Source: Marinobacter lipolyticus (GTDB lineage Bacteria > Pseudomonadota > Gammaproteobacteria > Pseudomonadales > Oleiphilaceae). Taken from it: DNA of 64,000 nt. Shown here one piece after another: positions 25,477 through 33,622 of the stretch; position 1 is the first letter of the stretch; each line of letters starts with the position of its first letter. The DNA is taken from NCBI RefSeq assembly GCF_018424605.1, contig NZ_QTKT01000005.1, positions 186,001 through 250,000 of the forward strand, read 5' to 3'. Below the pieces are notes generated by a model. That model saw nothing but the letters and a program-made list of their open reading frames with translations, had not been told where the DNA came from and searched no databases. Position numbers and translations under genes: made by a program.

Positions 25477-26970
25477 ATGATTGATATCAAACACCACGGC
25501 GCCACCGCAGGCGTCACCGGCTCCTGTCACGAACTCATCGTCGGTAATTCAGGCGTTCTGATTGATTGCGGGCTGTTCCAGGGCGAGGAAAAAGGCCATG
25601 GCTCAGGCGCCCATAATCTCGCCATCGATTTTCCCATTGAGCACATTCGTGCGTTGATCGTAACCCACGTTCACATTGATCATGTGGGGCGTATTCCCTA
25701 TCTGCTGGCTGCCGGTTTTGACGGGCCGATCATCTGTTCGGAACCGTCCGCGATCATGCTGCCGGAAATTCTGGAGGATGCGCTCAAAATTGGGTTTACC
25801 CGGGACCGTGCTCTGATCGAACGGGTTCTTGGCCTGATTCGCTCGCGGGTTGTGGCAGTGCCCTACGGCCAGTGGCATTCGGTGTTTGATGAGGACGACG
25901 CTGCGCTGCAGGTTCGGTTACAGCGGGCCGGGCACATTCTGGGGTCAGCGTATGTTGAGTGCGATGCCCATGCATGTTCCGCCCGGGAGCGTATCGTGTT
26001 CAGCGGGGATCTCGGTGCGCCCCATGCGTCGCTGCTACCGGAGCCTCAGCCGCCTGAAAAGGCCGATCGCCTGGTCATCGAGAGCACCTACGGTGATAAG
26101 GACCACGAAGATCGGGAAACCCGGCGTTACCGCTTGAAGGCGATACTGGAGCATGCGCTGGCGGATGGAGGTACGGTGCTGGTGCCTGCCTTCAGTATCG
26201 GGCGTACGCAGGAGTTGCTGTATGAGATTGAAAGCCTGATTGAGGAGTTCGGGGATGATTCCATTGATGCCGGGAAGTCGGATAACGCGTCGCGGGGCGA
26301 CGCTAATCCGACTTACGGTGAAGAAGGCGAACCTGTAGGTCGGATCAGGCAATGCCGTAATCCGACAAATCAGCCTTTAACTTGGAATAACCTGGAAATT
26401 GTGGTGGATTCCCCTCTGGCTGCGGAGTTCACCCGGATTTATGACCGGCTACGGCCATACTGGGATGATGAGGCAATGGCACTGGTTCGCGAAGGTCGCC
26501 ACCCGTTGTCGTTCGAGCAACTGACAGTCATTGACGATCACCGGGATCATCTGGAAGCGGTGGATTATTTGGCCCGTACCAACCGGCCCTGTGTGGTGCT
26601 GGCCGGTTCCGGCATGTGCGCCGGGGGAAGGGTGGTGAATTACCTCAAGGCGATGTTGGGGGATGAGCGCAACGATGTGCTGTTCGTGGGTTACCAGGCG
26701 GCCGGCACGCCTGGGCGTGACATTCTGAATTATGGACCCCGTGGCGGCTGGGTAGAGCTGGACGGCGAACGATACGACATTCGCGCGCAGGTGCACCAGG
26801 TGGGTGGTTATTCGGCCCACGCAGGGCAGGCTGATTTGCTTCGTTTCGTAGCAGGTATCGGCCTGCCGCCATCGGAGATCCGGATTGTGCACGGTGATCC
26901 GGCCGCCAAGCGGGCACTGAAGAACAGGTTCCAAGGTTTAGGGCTAACAGGGATAATGATTCCTCAATAG
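25477..26970 (+). CDS. Beta-CASP MBL-fold RNA nuclease-like protein with REP-derived insert
   Basis: This second MBL/beta-CASP family protein has 497 residues, with 'VTHVHIDHVGR', 'FSGDLG', 'PAFSIGRTQELLYEI', 'LAGSGMCAGGRVVNYL', 'YSAHAGQADLL' and 'VHGDP'. All metal-binding motifs look intact. Between 'LIEEFGDD' and 'LEIVVDSPLAAEF' (about residues 265-307) there is a low-complexity stretch rich in Asn/Gly/Arg. Its DNA contains two REP palindromes (26277-26312, 26339-26366), so the gene has absorbed mobile repeats in frame. Without it the length would resemble the 453-residue paralogue at 5087-6448. Its link to the glycan cluster may be only positional. Confidence 0.87.
   Translation: MIDIKHHGATAGVTGSCHELIVGNSGVLIDCGLFQGEEKGHGSGAHNLAIDFPIEHIRALIVTHVHIDHVGRIPYLLAAGFDGPIICSEPSAIMLPEILEDALKIGFTRDRALIERVLGLIRSRVVAVPYGQWHSVFDEDDAALQVRLQRAGHILGSAYVECDAHACSARERIVFSGDLGAPHASLLPEPQPPEKADRLVIESTYGDKDHEDRETRRYRLKAILEHALADGGTVLVPAFSIGRTQELLYEIESLIEEFGDDSIDAGKSDNASRGDANPTYGEEGEPVGRIRQCRNPTNQPLTWNNLEIVVDSPLAAEFTRIYDRLRPYWDDEAMALVREGRHPLSFEQLTVIDDHRDHLEAVDYLARTNRPCVVLAGSGMCAGGRVVNYLKAMLGDERNDVLFVGYQAAGTPGRDILNYGPRGGWVELDGERYDIRAQVHQVGGYSAHAGQADLLRFVAGIGLPPSEIRIVHGDPAAKRALKNRFQGLGLTGIMIPQ
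26277..26366. repeat. Two REP-like palindromes inside a coding sequence
   Basis: The first palindrome (26277-26312) has arms GTCGGATAACGCGTCG and CGACGCTAATCCGAC. The second (26339-26366) has arms GTCGGATCAGGCA and TGCCGTAATCCGAC, and carries the 5' GTAG head at 26335. Both belong to the same GTCGGATTA/TAATCCGAC family found at five other places in the window. They are spaced 26 bases apart and keep the host reading frame open. Confidence 0.88.
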
Positions 26971-27004
26971 TGCCTTTAACGCTCGAATGAATAGGATTAG
27001 CTAA

Positions 27005-28270
27005 ATGATGAAGACAATTGCCGTTATTGGCTTGGGATACGTGGGTCTGCCATTGGCTGTGGCATTCGGTGAAAAGCGTAAGGTGGTCGGATTTGATATT
27101 AACGCCAAGCGAATCGCCGAACTGAAAGACGGCGTGGACCTTACACGGGAGGTGTCTTCTGAGGAGTTGGCCGCGGCGGGTGATTTGTCATTTACGGATT
27201 CCCTGGACGGTATTCGTGATTGCCAGATTTATATCGTGACCGTGCCAACGCCCATTGATGAGTTCAAAACGCCGGATTTAACGCCTTTGGTTAAGGCCAG
27301 CGAAAGTGTGGGCAAAGTGCTCAAGAAGGGCGATATCGTTATTTATGAATCCACGGTGTACCCCGGTGCGACCGAAGAGGTGTGTGTTCCGGTTCTGGAA
27401 AAAGTCTCTGGCCTGGCATTCAACCAGGATTTCTATGCGGGTTACAGCCCCGAGCGAATCAATCCCGGTGATAAAGAGCACCGTGTTACCACCATTATGA
27501 AAGTGACGTCCGGCTCAACTCCGGAGATTGCGGATGAAGTAGACGCACTGTATGCCGGTATCATTACCGCGGGAACCCACAAAGCGAGTTCAATTAAAGT
27601 GGCGGAGGCGGCCAAGGTGATCGAAAACACCCAGCGCGATCTGAACATCGCGCTGATGAACGAGCTGTCGATGATTTTCTCCCGCCTGAAGATTGATACC
27701 CATGAAGTGCTGGCTGCCGCGGGCACCAAATGGAACTTCCTGCCGTTCAAGCCGGGCCTGGTGGGCGGGCATTGTATCGGGGTGGATCCTTACTATCTGA
27801 CCCACAAGGCCCAGGCCATTGGTTATCACCCGGAGATTATTCTTTCCGGGCGCCGCGTGAATGACAATATGGGCCCTTATGCGGCGGCGGAATTGGTTAA
27901 GGCGATGATCAAGGCTGGCCATACCATTGCCAATGCCCGTGTATTGGTGATGGGGTTTACCTTCAAGGAAAACTGCCCGGATCTGCGTAATACCCGCGTA
28001 ATTGATGTGGTTAAAGAGCTGCGTGATTTTGGTTGTACGGTTGATATCACCGATTGCTGGGCAGACAACGATGAAGCCGAGCATGAATACGGTGTTTCTT
28101 TAATAGATAATGCGAAAAACGCACACTACGACGCGGTGCTTCTTGCCGTGCCTCACCGGGAATACGCTGCACTGTCTTCAAAAGAAATTCGGGGTTATCT
28201 GAAAGACAACGGCGTGCTCTTCGACCTGAAAGGTGTACTTCCCTTGGGCGAAGCCGATTTAAGACTGTAA
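27005..28270 (+). CDS. tviB: UDP-N-acetylhexosamine 6-dehydrogenase (TviB/WbpA type)
   Basis: This 421-residue nucleotide-sugar dehydrogenase has the N-terminal NAD motif '[19 protein letters not shown]', '[12 protein letters not shown]', and the catalytic cysteine in '[15 protein letters not shown]'. The C-terminal domain contains '[19 protein letters not shown]'. It oxidises C6 of UDP-GlcNAc or UDP-GalNAc to the uronic acid, an acidic sugar donor for the surface glycan. The '[10 protein letters not shown]' context is typical of the TviB/WbpA subgroup rather than of UDP-glucose dehydrogenases. It is the final gene of the glycan locus; a strong terminator follows. Confidence 0.92.
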   Translation: MMKTIAVIGLGYVGLPLAVAFGEKRKVVGFDINAKRIAELKDGVDLTREVSSEELAAAGDLSFTDSLDGIRDCQIYIVTVPTPIDEFKTPDLTPLVKASESVGKVLKKGDIVIYESTVYPGATEEVCVPVLEKVSGLAFNQDFYAGYSPERINPGDKEHRVTTIMKVTSGSTPEIADEVDALYAGIITAGTHKASSIKVAEAAKVIENTQRDLNIALMNELSMIFSRLKIDTHEVLAAAGTKWNFLPFKPGLVGGHCIGVDPYYLTHKAQAIGYHPEIILSGRRVNDNMGPYAAAELVKAMIKAGHTIANARVLVMGFTFKENCPDLRNTRVIDVVKELRDFGCTVDITDCWADNDEAEHEYGVSLIDNAKNAHYDAVLLAVPHREYAALSSKEIRGYLKDNGVLFDLKGVLPLGEADLRL

Positions 28271-28294
28271 ATAGTATTTGGTTTCTTGCTATTT

Positions 28295-28321
28295 AAAACC
28301 AGCCTTCGGGCTGGTTTTTTA
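28295..28321 (+). terminator. Rho-independent terminator of the glycan locus
   Basis: A perfect stem AAAACCAGCC/GGCTGGTTTT with a TTCG tetraloop is followed by a T-run. It lies 25 bases after the tviB stop and closes the long locus. Confidence 0.95.
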
Positions 28322-28415
28322 TTACCGCTTGGTAAATAAATAGCTTTGCTAAATGACAGTATTTAACTTATTATTTGTGACGACTTTTGGTCATAAAACA
28401 TAAGGGTTTTTATTC

Positions 28416-28784
28416 ATGGCGAAGATTAACGATTACTACCAGAAAAAACAGCTTATGGAAAAGCTCTCTGAAGAACTGGCCCAGCTGGAACAGGATCAGG
28501 CTCTGAAGAGCGAACTGGAATTCGAGAATAAAGTTCGTGACCTGATGAAGCAGTACAATAAGGCACCAAAAGACGTACTGCAGATTCTGAGTGCCATTGA
28601 TCCTTCGGTAGCCGGAGCGAAAGCCGACACATCCACCGGCACCCGCGCCAAGCGCCCCCTGAAGACTTACAAGAACCCGCACACCGGTGAAGTGGTGAAA
28701 ACCCGTGGCGGCAATCACAAGACGCTGAATGAGTGGCGTCAGAAGCACGGTAAAGAAGCGGTTCAGGGCTGGCAGCAGGACTGA
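28416..28784 (+). CDS. mvaT: H-NS-family xenogeneic silencer of the MvaT type
   Basis: This 122-residue nucleoid protein has an N-terminal coiled-coil oligomerisation part ('LMEKLSEELAQLEQDQALKS') and a C-terminal DNA-binding domain with 'PLKTYKNPHTGEVVKTRGGN' and 'HKTLNEWRQKHG', the MvaT/MvaU signature. These proteins bind AT-rich DNA and silence acquired genes. It has its own upstream region after the tviB terminator. The AT-rich glycan cassette 9-17 kb upstream is an obvious possible target, but that is inference. Confidence 0.93.
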   Translation: MAKINDYYQKKQLMEKLSEELAQLEQDQALKSELEFENKVRDLMKQYNKAPKDVLQILSAIDPSVAGAKADTSTGTRAKRPLKTYKNPHTGEVVKTRGGNHKTLNEWRQKHGKEAVQGWQQD

Positions 28785-28852
28785 ATCTCTCTGCGCCCTC
28801 TCCTGCTGGGGGAGGGCGTTCCGCACTTCTTTTCATACTCCTTTCCATCATC

Positions 28853-28868
28853 TGTGACCCACATCAAA
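28853..28868 (+). promoter_or_regulatory. Upstream CRP/Vfr-like site
   Basis: TGTGA-N6-TCAAA, one mismatch from the TGTGA-N6-TCACA consensus. Its centre lies 50 bp upstream of the centre of a better site at 28903-28918, roughly five helical turns. Confidence 0.45.
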
Positions 28869-28902
28869 CTCCCCCTTTCCTTGTCGTTTTGTAATCCCCC
28901 AA

Positions 28903-28918
28903 TGTGACGGCGCTCACT
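28903..28918 (+). promoter_or_regulatory. CRP/Vfr-like site in class II position
   Basis: AATGTGA-CGGCGC-TCACTC is a near-consensus CRP/Vfr box. A TATAGT -10 element follows at 28941-28946 with no good -35 box. The predicted start point (about 28952) puts the box centre near -41.5, the classical class II activator position. The downstream gene is the secreted protein at 29105. Confidence 0.65.
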
Positions 28919-29104
28919 CTATTGGCTTCAGTGCCTGAGCTATAGTGCATTTGCGGCCAATAAGAAACATATCGTTACAAAGCTCATCAGAGCAGCCGCC
29001 TGTCCAAGCGGGCACGAACTCCATAAAAAACACCGCAGGCAGTGAGCCGGGCGTCGGAACACGCAGTAGCAGGCTCAAACAACACCAATCAGAGACACAG
29101 AACG

Positions 29105-29989
29105 ATGAAAAAGAACGCGTACGGATACGCTGTTCTTGCACTGGCTTGCCTGGGTATGGTGCCCGTTGCCCAGGCAGAGCTGGAACCTATTTCCGAGCAG
29201 GAAATGAGTGAGGTGCAGGGGCAGGGATTCATGAGCATCGAGAACCTGGATGACGGTACTCATCAGTTCACGCGCATGTCGCTGACCATTGATGCGGAAA
29301 CCCGCGTGAACGCGGACAGTGTCACTCTCGGGAGCATTGATGGCGGAGCCGATTTTCAGGCCAGCAATGTTGCGCTGGGCCATATTGCCCGTGAAGACGG
29401 CGTTCAGCGCATTGACGGGCAGACTTACAGCAAGGGCGATGCGGTTCCGTTCGTCGGCCTGAAACCCTACATTGAACTGGCGGAAGTGGATAACCAACTG
29501 GCCGGTTTCCGCATGGGCTTCAAACAGGCCCGCGGTACCTTCTCGTCGGATATGGAATCGTTCAGCGGCAATATCGGCCTACAGATCGAGCAGGCAGATG
29601 GCACCATCACGCCCGCAACCCTGTTTGATGCGAACACCAACGCCACCAATTTCCGCGCCACCCATTTCGGCATTGCCGACGCGGCCACCGATTGCAGCGT
29701 TGACGGCGGTGGTCAGTGCGCGCCCCTGAATTTTCTGCGCACCCTGGACATTGGCGACGCGCCAGACGCTGAGGGAGACCCCGCCAAATTCACCAACGAC
29801 TTTTTTCTTTCGTTCCAACGCGAAGGTGTGAACTGGCAGAGCCCCGAAGGCGGTAACGTGATTGAGGCCGGAAAAGGTGTGTTTCTCAATCTGCCGACCA
29901 GCATGACCCTGGACGCAACCACAGTGTTCCAGAACGGAATTCCGCGGGAGCAGACCCACTACATCGACCGCGGCACGGGGATGTTCTGA
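29105..29989 (+). CDS. Secreted protein of unknown function (N-terminal 'SEVQGQ' motif)
   Basis: This 294-residue protein has a clear signal peptide (MKKNAYGYAVLALACLGM ending VAQA/E), then the short motif 'ISEQEMSEVQGQGF'. I recall that motif as common at the mature start of secreted, probably surface-associated proteins in Marinobacter- and Alcanivorax-like bacteria (DUF6160-like; family call uncertain). The rest is beta-rich and acidic, with repeated 'F..D/N..F.G.I.L' patterns suggesting a beta-solenoid or adhesin-like fold. No catalytic motif is seen. ATG 29105 is chosen because it begins the signal peptide; an upstream GTG at 29042 is unlikely. A CRP/Vfr-type promoter precedes it. Confidence 0.7.
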   Translation: MKKNAYGYAVLALACLGMVPVAQAELEPISEQEMSEVQGQGFMSIENLDDGTHQFTRMSLTIDAETRVNADSVTLGSIDGGADFQASNVALGHIAREDGVQRIDGQTYSKGDAVPFVGLKPYIELAEVDNQLAGFRMGFKQARGTFSSDMESFSGNIGLQIEQADGTITPATLFDANTNATNFRATHFGIADAATDCSVDGGGQCAPLNFLRTLDIGDAPDAEGDPAKFTNDFFLSFQREGVNWQSPEGGNVIEAGKGVFLNLPTSMTLDATTVFQNGIPREQTHYIDRGTGMF

Positions 29990-30046
29990 TTGTCGGATTC
30001 CACTACACTGCGTCTGGTCCATTAACCTGACGCAGGAGCTTTCCCG

Positions 30047-31495
30047 GTGATCCGCACTTTCTACTGGCACGATTATGAAACCTTCGGCGTGGACCCGGTT
30101 CATGACCGTCCCTCGCAGTTTGCCGGTGTGCGGACCGATGCGGACCTGAACATCATCGAAGACCCGCTGGTGATTTACTGTAAACCGGCGGACGACTACC
30201 TGCCATCGCCCGAAGCCTGCCTGATTACCGGCATTACCCCCCAGAAGGCCCTGGAAGACGGGTTTCCCGAAGCCGAGTTTATCGCGCAGATTAACGAAGC
30301 GTTCAGTCAGCCCGGCACCTGCGTGGTGGGCTACAACAGCCTGCGCTTTGATGACGAAGTGACCCGCCATGCCCTGTACCGCAACCTGCGCGATCCCTAC
30401 GGCCGTGAGTGGCAGAATGGGAACTCACGCTGGGACATTATTGATATGGTGCGGCTGACGTACGCGTTACGGCCGGAGGGCATCAACTGGCCGCGCAAAG
30501 AAGACGGCAACCCGAGCTTTCGCCTCGAAGAGCTGACCGTGGCCAATGGCATCGCCCACGAGGCGGCGCACGATGCCATGTCTGACGTGGAAGCCACCAT
30601 TGCCGTGGCCAAGCTGATAAAGGACAAGCAGCCCAAGCTGTTTGATTTTGTGCTGAACAACAAAGACAAACACTCCGCCCGGGCGATGCTGGACACCGCC
30701 ACCCTGAAGCCGGTGTTCCACATTTCGGCCAAATACCCTGCGTCTCGCGGGTGCTGCGCCATGGTCGCTCCGGTGGCCGAGCACCCCACCAACAAGAACC
30801 TGGTGATTGTTTACGACTTGCGGGAAGACCCCAGCGAGTTGATCGACGCCAGTGTTGACCAGATTCGTGAGCGGGTATTCACTTCTCAGGCTGAGTTGGG
30901 GGAGGGGAAAAGCCGATTTCCGCTCAAGGGTGTGCAACTGAACAAATGCCCGGTACTGGCGCCGCCGACGATGCTCTCGACCCTGTCACCGGAACGGCTG
31001 GATGAGTTGCAGCTCAATGGTGAGCAACTTCGTGCCCATCTGGCGATGCTCAGGAAAGCCCCGGACCTGCCGGCCCGCATTGCCGAGGCCTTTAATCAGG
31101 ATTTTGAGGGCAGCGACCTGACCGATCCGGACGAGCAGCTGTATGCCGGCGGATTTATCAGCAAGACCGATCGCGAGAAACTGAACTGGGTGCTGCAGCA
31201 GCCGGTAGAAACCCTGGGTGAACTGGATGTGCGCTTTGACGACGAGCGGTTGCCGGAAATGCTGTTCCGTTATCGTGCCCGGAATTATCCTGGCAGTCTG
31301 ATGGGCGAGGAAGTGGAACGCTGGGAAAGCTTCCGCAGCCAGCGTCTGATGCAGCCGAAAAAGGGCTGGCGCTCACTGGAGGCCTACGGGCATGAGTTGC
31401 AGCGGCTGGCAGCGGATCCGGCGCTGGCGCCAGAAAAAATGCAGATCCTGGAGGATCTGCATCTGTATGGGGAGTCGTTGATTCCTTATATGTAA
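30047..31495 (+). CDS. sbcB: Exodeoxyribonuclease I
   Basis: This DnaQ-fold 3'-5' single-strand DNA exonuclease acts in recombination and mismatch repair. The 482 residues have exonuclease motif I in 'FYWHDYETFGVDP', motif II in 'VGYNSLRFDDEVTRHALYRN' and motif III 'HDAMSDVEATIAVAKLI', followed by the SH3-like and helical C-terminal domains of ExoI. Start is GTG 30047 with CAGGAGC eight bases upstream. Length matches E. coli SbcB (475). It stands alone and is followed by a REP pair. Confidence 0.95.
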   Translation: MIRTFYWHDYETFGVDPVHDRPSQFAGVRTDADLNIIEDPLVIYCKPADDYLPSPEACLITGITPQKALEDGFPEAEFIAQINEAFSQPGTCVVGYNSLRFDDEVTRHALYRNLRDPYGREWQNGNSRWDIIDMVRLTYALRPEGINWPRKEDGNPSFRLEELTVANGIAHEAAHDAMSDVEATIAVAKLIKDKQPKLFDFVLNNKDKHSARAMLDTATLKPVFHISAKYPASRGCCAMVAPVAEHPTNKNLVIVYDLREDPSELIDASVDQIRERVFTSQAELGEGKSRFPLKGVQLNKCPVLAPPTMLSTLSPERLDELQLNGEQLRAHLAMLRKAPDLPARIAEAFNQDFEGSDLTDPDEQLYAGGFISKTDREKLNWVLQQPVETLGELDVRFDDERLPEMLFRYRARNYPGSLMGEEVERWESFRSQRLMQPKKGWRSLEAYGHELQRLAADPALAPEKMQILEDLHLYGESLIPYM

Positions 31496-31507
31496 CCCGG
31501 CCTCGGT

Positions 31508-31593
31508 GTCGGATTACGGCTTTGCCTAATCCGACCTACTATTGCCACTGCCACCTCCCCCGTAGGTCGGATTAGCCGCAGGCGTAATCCGAC
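31508..31593. repeat. Inverted pair of REP-like elements
   Basis: Two palindromes (31508-31535 and 31566-31593) each have GTCGGATTA/TAATCCGAC arms, and their GTAG heads face each other (CCTAC at 31539, GTAGG at 31563). The head-to-head pair forms a BIME-like unit between the convergent sbcB and TPR-methyltransferase genes. Confidence 0.85.
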
Positions 31594-31599
31594 ACCCCC

Positions 31600-33600
31600 T
31601 CACCGCCGCTTCATGAAGTACACGCTCAGCCCCTGACCCACGAGGCTTAGCACCTCGCTGCCCAGCGCCTCGGCCTGCACCAGTTTCTGTACTGGCCCGG
31701 TCGCCAGGCTATGGCCATCGGAATCCCGTGCTTTGATCAGTTTCCACTCCACCTCGTTGCTCACCAGTGCCATCATTTCTTTCAGCTGGTGAATGTCCTG
31801 TGGACGGAACCAGCGGTCGCGGCAGCCGCCGAGGGAATAGAAGTCTTCCTCGTTGAGCAGGCTTTGCCACGCGCCGTCCTCTTTGTTGTTCAGCACGATG
31901 CGTCGAAGCTGACGCAGGGCGGTGCGGGTGGGCGAGAGCTTGTGCTGGCTGATCAACTGGCGAATGCGGCGATCACCCTCGGTCTGCTCGGCCACGGCGG
32001 TGTGCATGTGCACCACGGCGCCGTTCTGGGTGGCTGAACTGACCAGTGCCGCCAGGGATACTTCGGTCATCGCCGTGGAGGGCAGGCGCCCCACTTCCAC
32101 CCAATGCACCTTGTGACCATCGGCAACAAATCGTTGGGCGATGGACCAGGGCCAGAAAACGATGTTGTCGATGCCCATGTCGTTGGCCATACGGGAGGCC
32201 TTGGCGATGTTGGCCAGGGACTCGTCCACGGCGATGACTTCCACATCGTCCAGATAGTGCGCCAGTTCCATGGCACGCTGGCCGGATTGGGCGCCACACA
32301 CCATGATCCGCAGTGTGGCGGGCAGGTTGTCGGTGGCGAGTCTGAGTTCTTCCGCCATTAGCACCTTCAGGCTGCTTTCCGCGCGGTACGCCAGTTGTGA
32401 CCAGCTCGGCCAGGCCTGGGGCACGTCAGCCTTATCGAGGCACAGCTCGTCGGCTTTCTCGTCAAAATTCTGTTTGATGGCTTCTTCGGCGGCGCGGTCG
32501 TAGTAGCTGGCGGCCAGTACCGGCTGCATCGCCAGAGGCCAGTCCACCAGGCTCCAGCGGCCAAGATCCATCGCAAAGTCTTGATGGAACAGCGCGCTGT
32601 AAAGGGCGCTCAACAGCAGAGACCCGGTGATCGCGTCCTGGGGTTCACCCATTGCAAGCTGCGCACTGATGCTGTTGTTGATGGTGTCGATCAGGCGCTC
32701 TTCGTCTTCGTCCGCTGTCAGGGCGTAGCCGGTGCGGTCGGCGTAGCGGGCCAGCGCCAGCGTGAGTGGCTGCAGCTCTTCCCTCAGTTCCGCGGTATGC
32801 GCCACTTCAGCAATCACGGCTCGACGGAGCAGGGTGACCAGCTCTTCTACCGCCGGGTCCGGCATCAAGGTTTTTTCCAGCGCCAGAATCAGCAGCTCGT
32901 CTTCACTGGCCGCATCCAGCACAATCTGGGCCTGTGGATTGTCCAGATCGTATTGCTGGCGAATGATGGCTGCCACAAACTGACCCAGTTCCTGATGGGG
33001 TAGGCCGTCTTTGTTCAGCAGCGCGATGGCATCCTGCGCCAGGGTGGCGTCGGCCTTGTTCACGTTCAGCTGTGCGGCGCAGGTCATCATGCCGCTGTAG
33101 ACCGATTCCCACTGGGCGCCGGTTTCCAGCAGCTTGCGGTAATGCAGGTAGGCTACATCAAACTGCCCCTGCAGCCGTTTGGCGTGGGCAACACCACAAA
33201 AAGCGGCGGCGGATTGCCGGTCAAGCTCCAGCGCCTGCAGGAAATACTGCTCCGCCAGCGCCGGGCGTTCACTCTTCATCGCCCAGTAGCCGAGGTTGGC
33301 GTACTGCTGCGCCTGATCCGGCTGGTGGGTCAGGCTGGCGTTGAACAGCGCATGGGCCTTCTCAAGCTGACCATCATCCAGTTCCACCCGCCCCAGCAGG
33401 CCCAGCGCACCGGCGTGATCCGGCTCCAGCGCCAGCGCCTCATCCAGGTAGCTGCGGGATTCATGCCGCGCATTGAGTCGTTGAACAAACGACCCGGCCC
33501 CGCTGTTGGACTCGCCATAGGCCAGGTTTGCCTGCAACACCAGCCGCGCCACATGCGCCTGCCGGGATTCTGAAGCCTGAATGTGATGCTGTGCTTGCAT
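31600..33600 (-). CDS. TPR protein with C-terminal methyltransferase-like domain, flagellin-linked
   Basis: This 666-residue cytoplasmic protein is translated from ATG 33600, which has AAGAGGTG just upstream; an in-frame ATG at 33747 lies within the flagellin gene and is rejected. Residues about 15-190 are tetratricopeptide repeats ('LALEPDHAGALGLLGRVELD', 'QYANLGYWAMKSERPALAEQ'). From about 430 there is a SAM-methyltransferase-like core ('LRIMVCGAQSGQRAMELA', 'VEVIAVDESLANIAKA'), then 'SPTRTALRQLRRIVL' and 'DFYSLGGCRDRWFRPQ', a tail known from TPR-methyltransferase fusions. It lies 22 bases behind the flagellin gene with no terminator between them. A role in flagellin or filament modification is inferred. 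Confidence 0.75.
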   Translation of the reverse strand: MQAQHHIQASESRQAHVARLVLQANLAYGESNSGAGSFVQRLNARHESRSYLDEALALEPDHAGALGLLGRVELDDGQLEKAHALFNASLTHQPDQAQQYANLGYWAMKSERPALAEQYFLQALELDRQSAAAFCGVAHAKRLQGQFDVAYLHYRKLLETGAQWESVYSGMMTCAAQLNVNKADATLAQDAIALLNKDGLPHQELGQFVAAIIRQQYDLDNPQAQIVLDAASEDELLILALEKTLMPDPAVEELVTLLRRAVIAEVAHTAELREELQPLTLALARYADRTGYALTADEDEERLIDTINNSISAQLAMGEPQDAITGSLLLSALYSALFHQDFAMDLGRWSLVDWPLAMQPVLAASYYDRAAEEAIKQNFDEKADELCLDKADVPQAWPSWSQLAYRAESSLKVLMAEELRLATDNLPATLRIMVCGAQSGQRAMELAHYLDDVEVIAVDESLANIAKASRMANDMGIDNIVFWPWSIAQRFVADGHKVHWVEVGRLPSTAMTEVSLAALVSSATQNGAVVHMHTAVAEQTEGDRRIRQLISQHKLSPTRTALRQLRRIVLNNKEDGAWQSLLNEEDFYSLGGCRDRWFRPQDIHQLKEMMALVSNEVEWKLIKARDSDGHSLATGPVQKLVQAEALGSEVLSLVGQGLSVYFMKRR

Positions 33601-33622
33601 GGGACACCTCTTGCCTTTCTTA

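Noticed and set aside
29991..29999. GTCGGATTCC near the end of the secreted-protein gene as a further REP copy
   Set aside because: Only one arm is present and no matching TAATCCGAC follows; probably chance.
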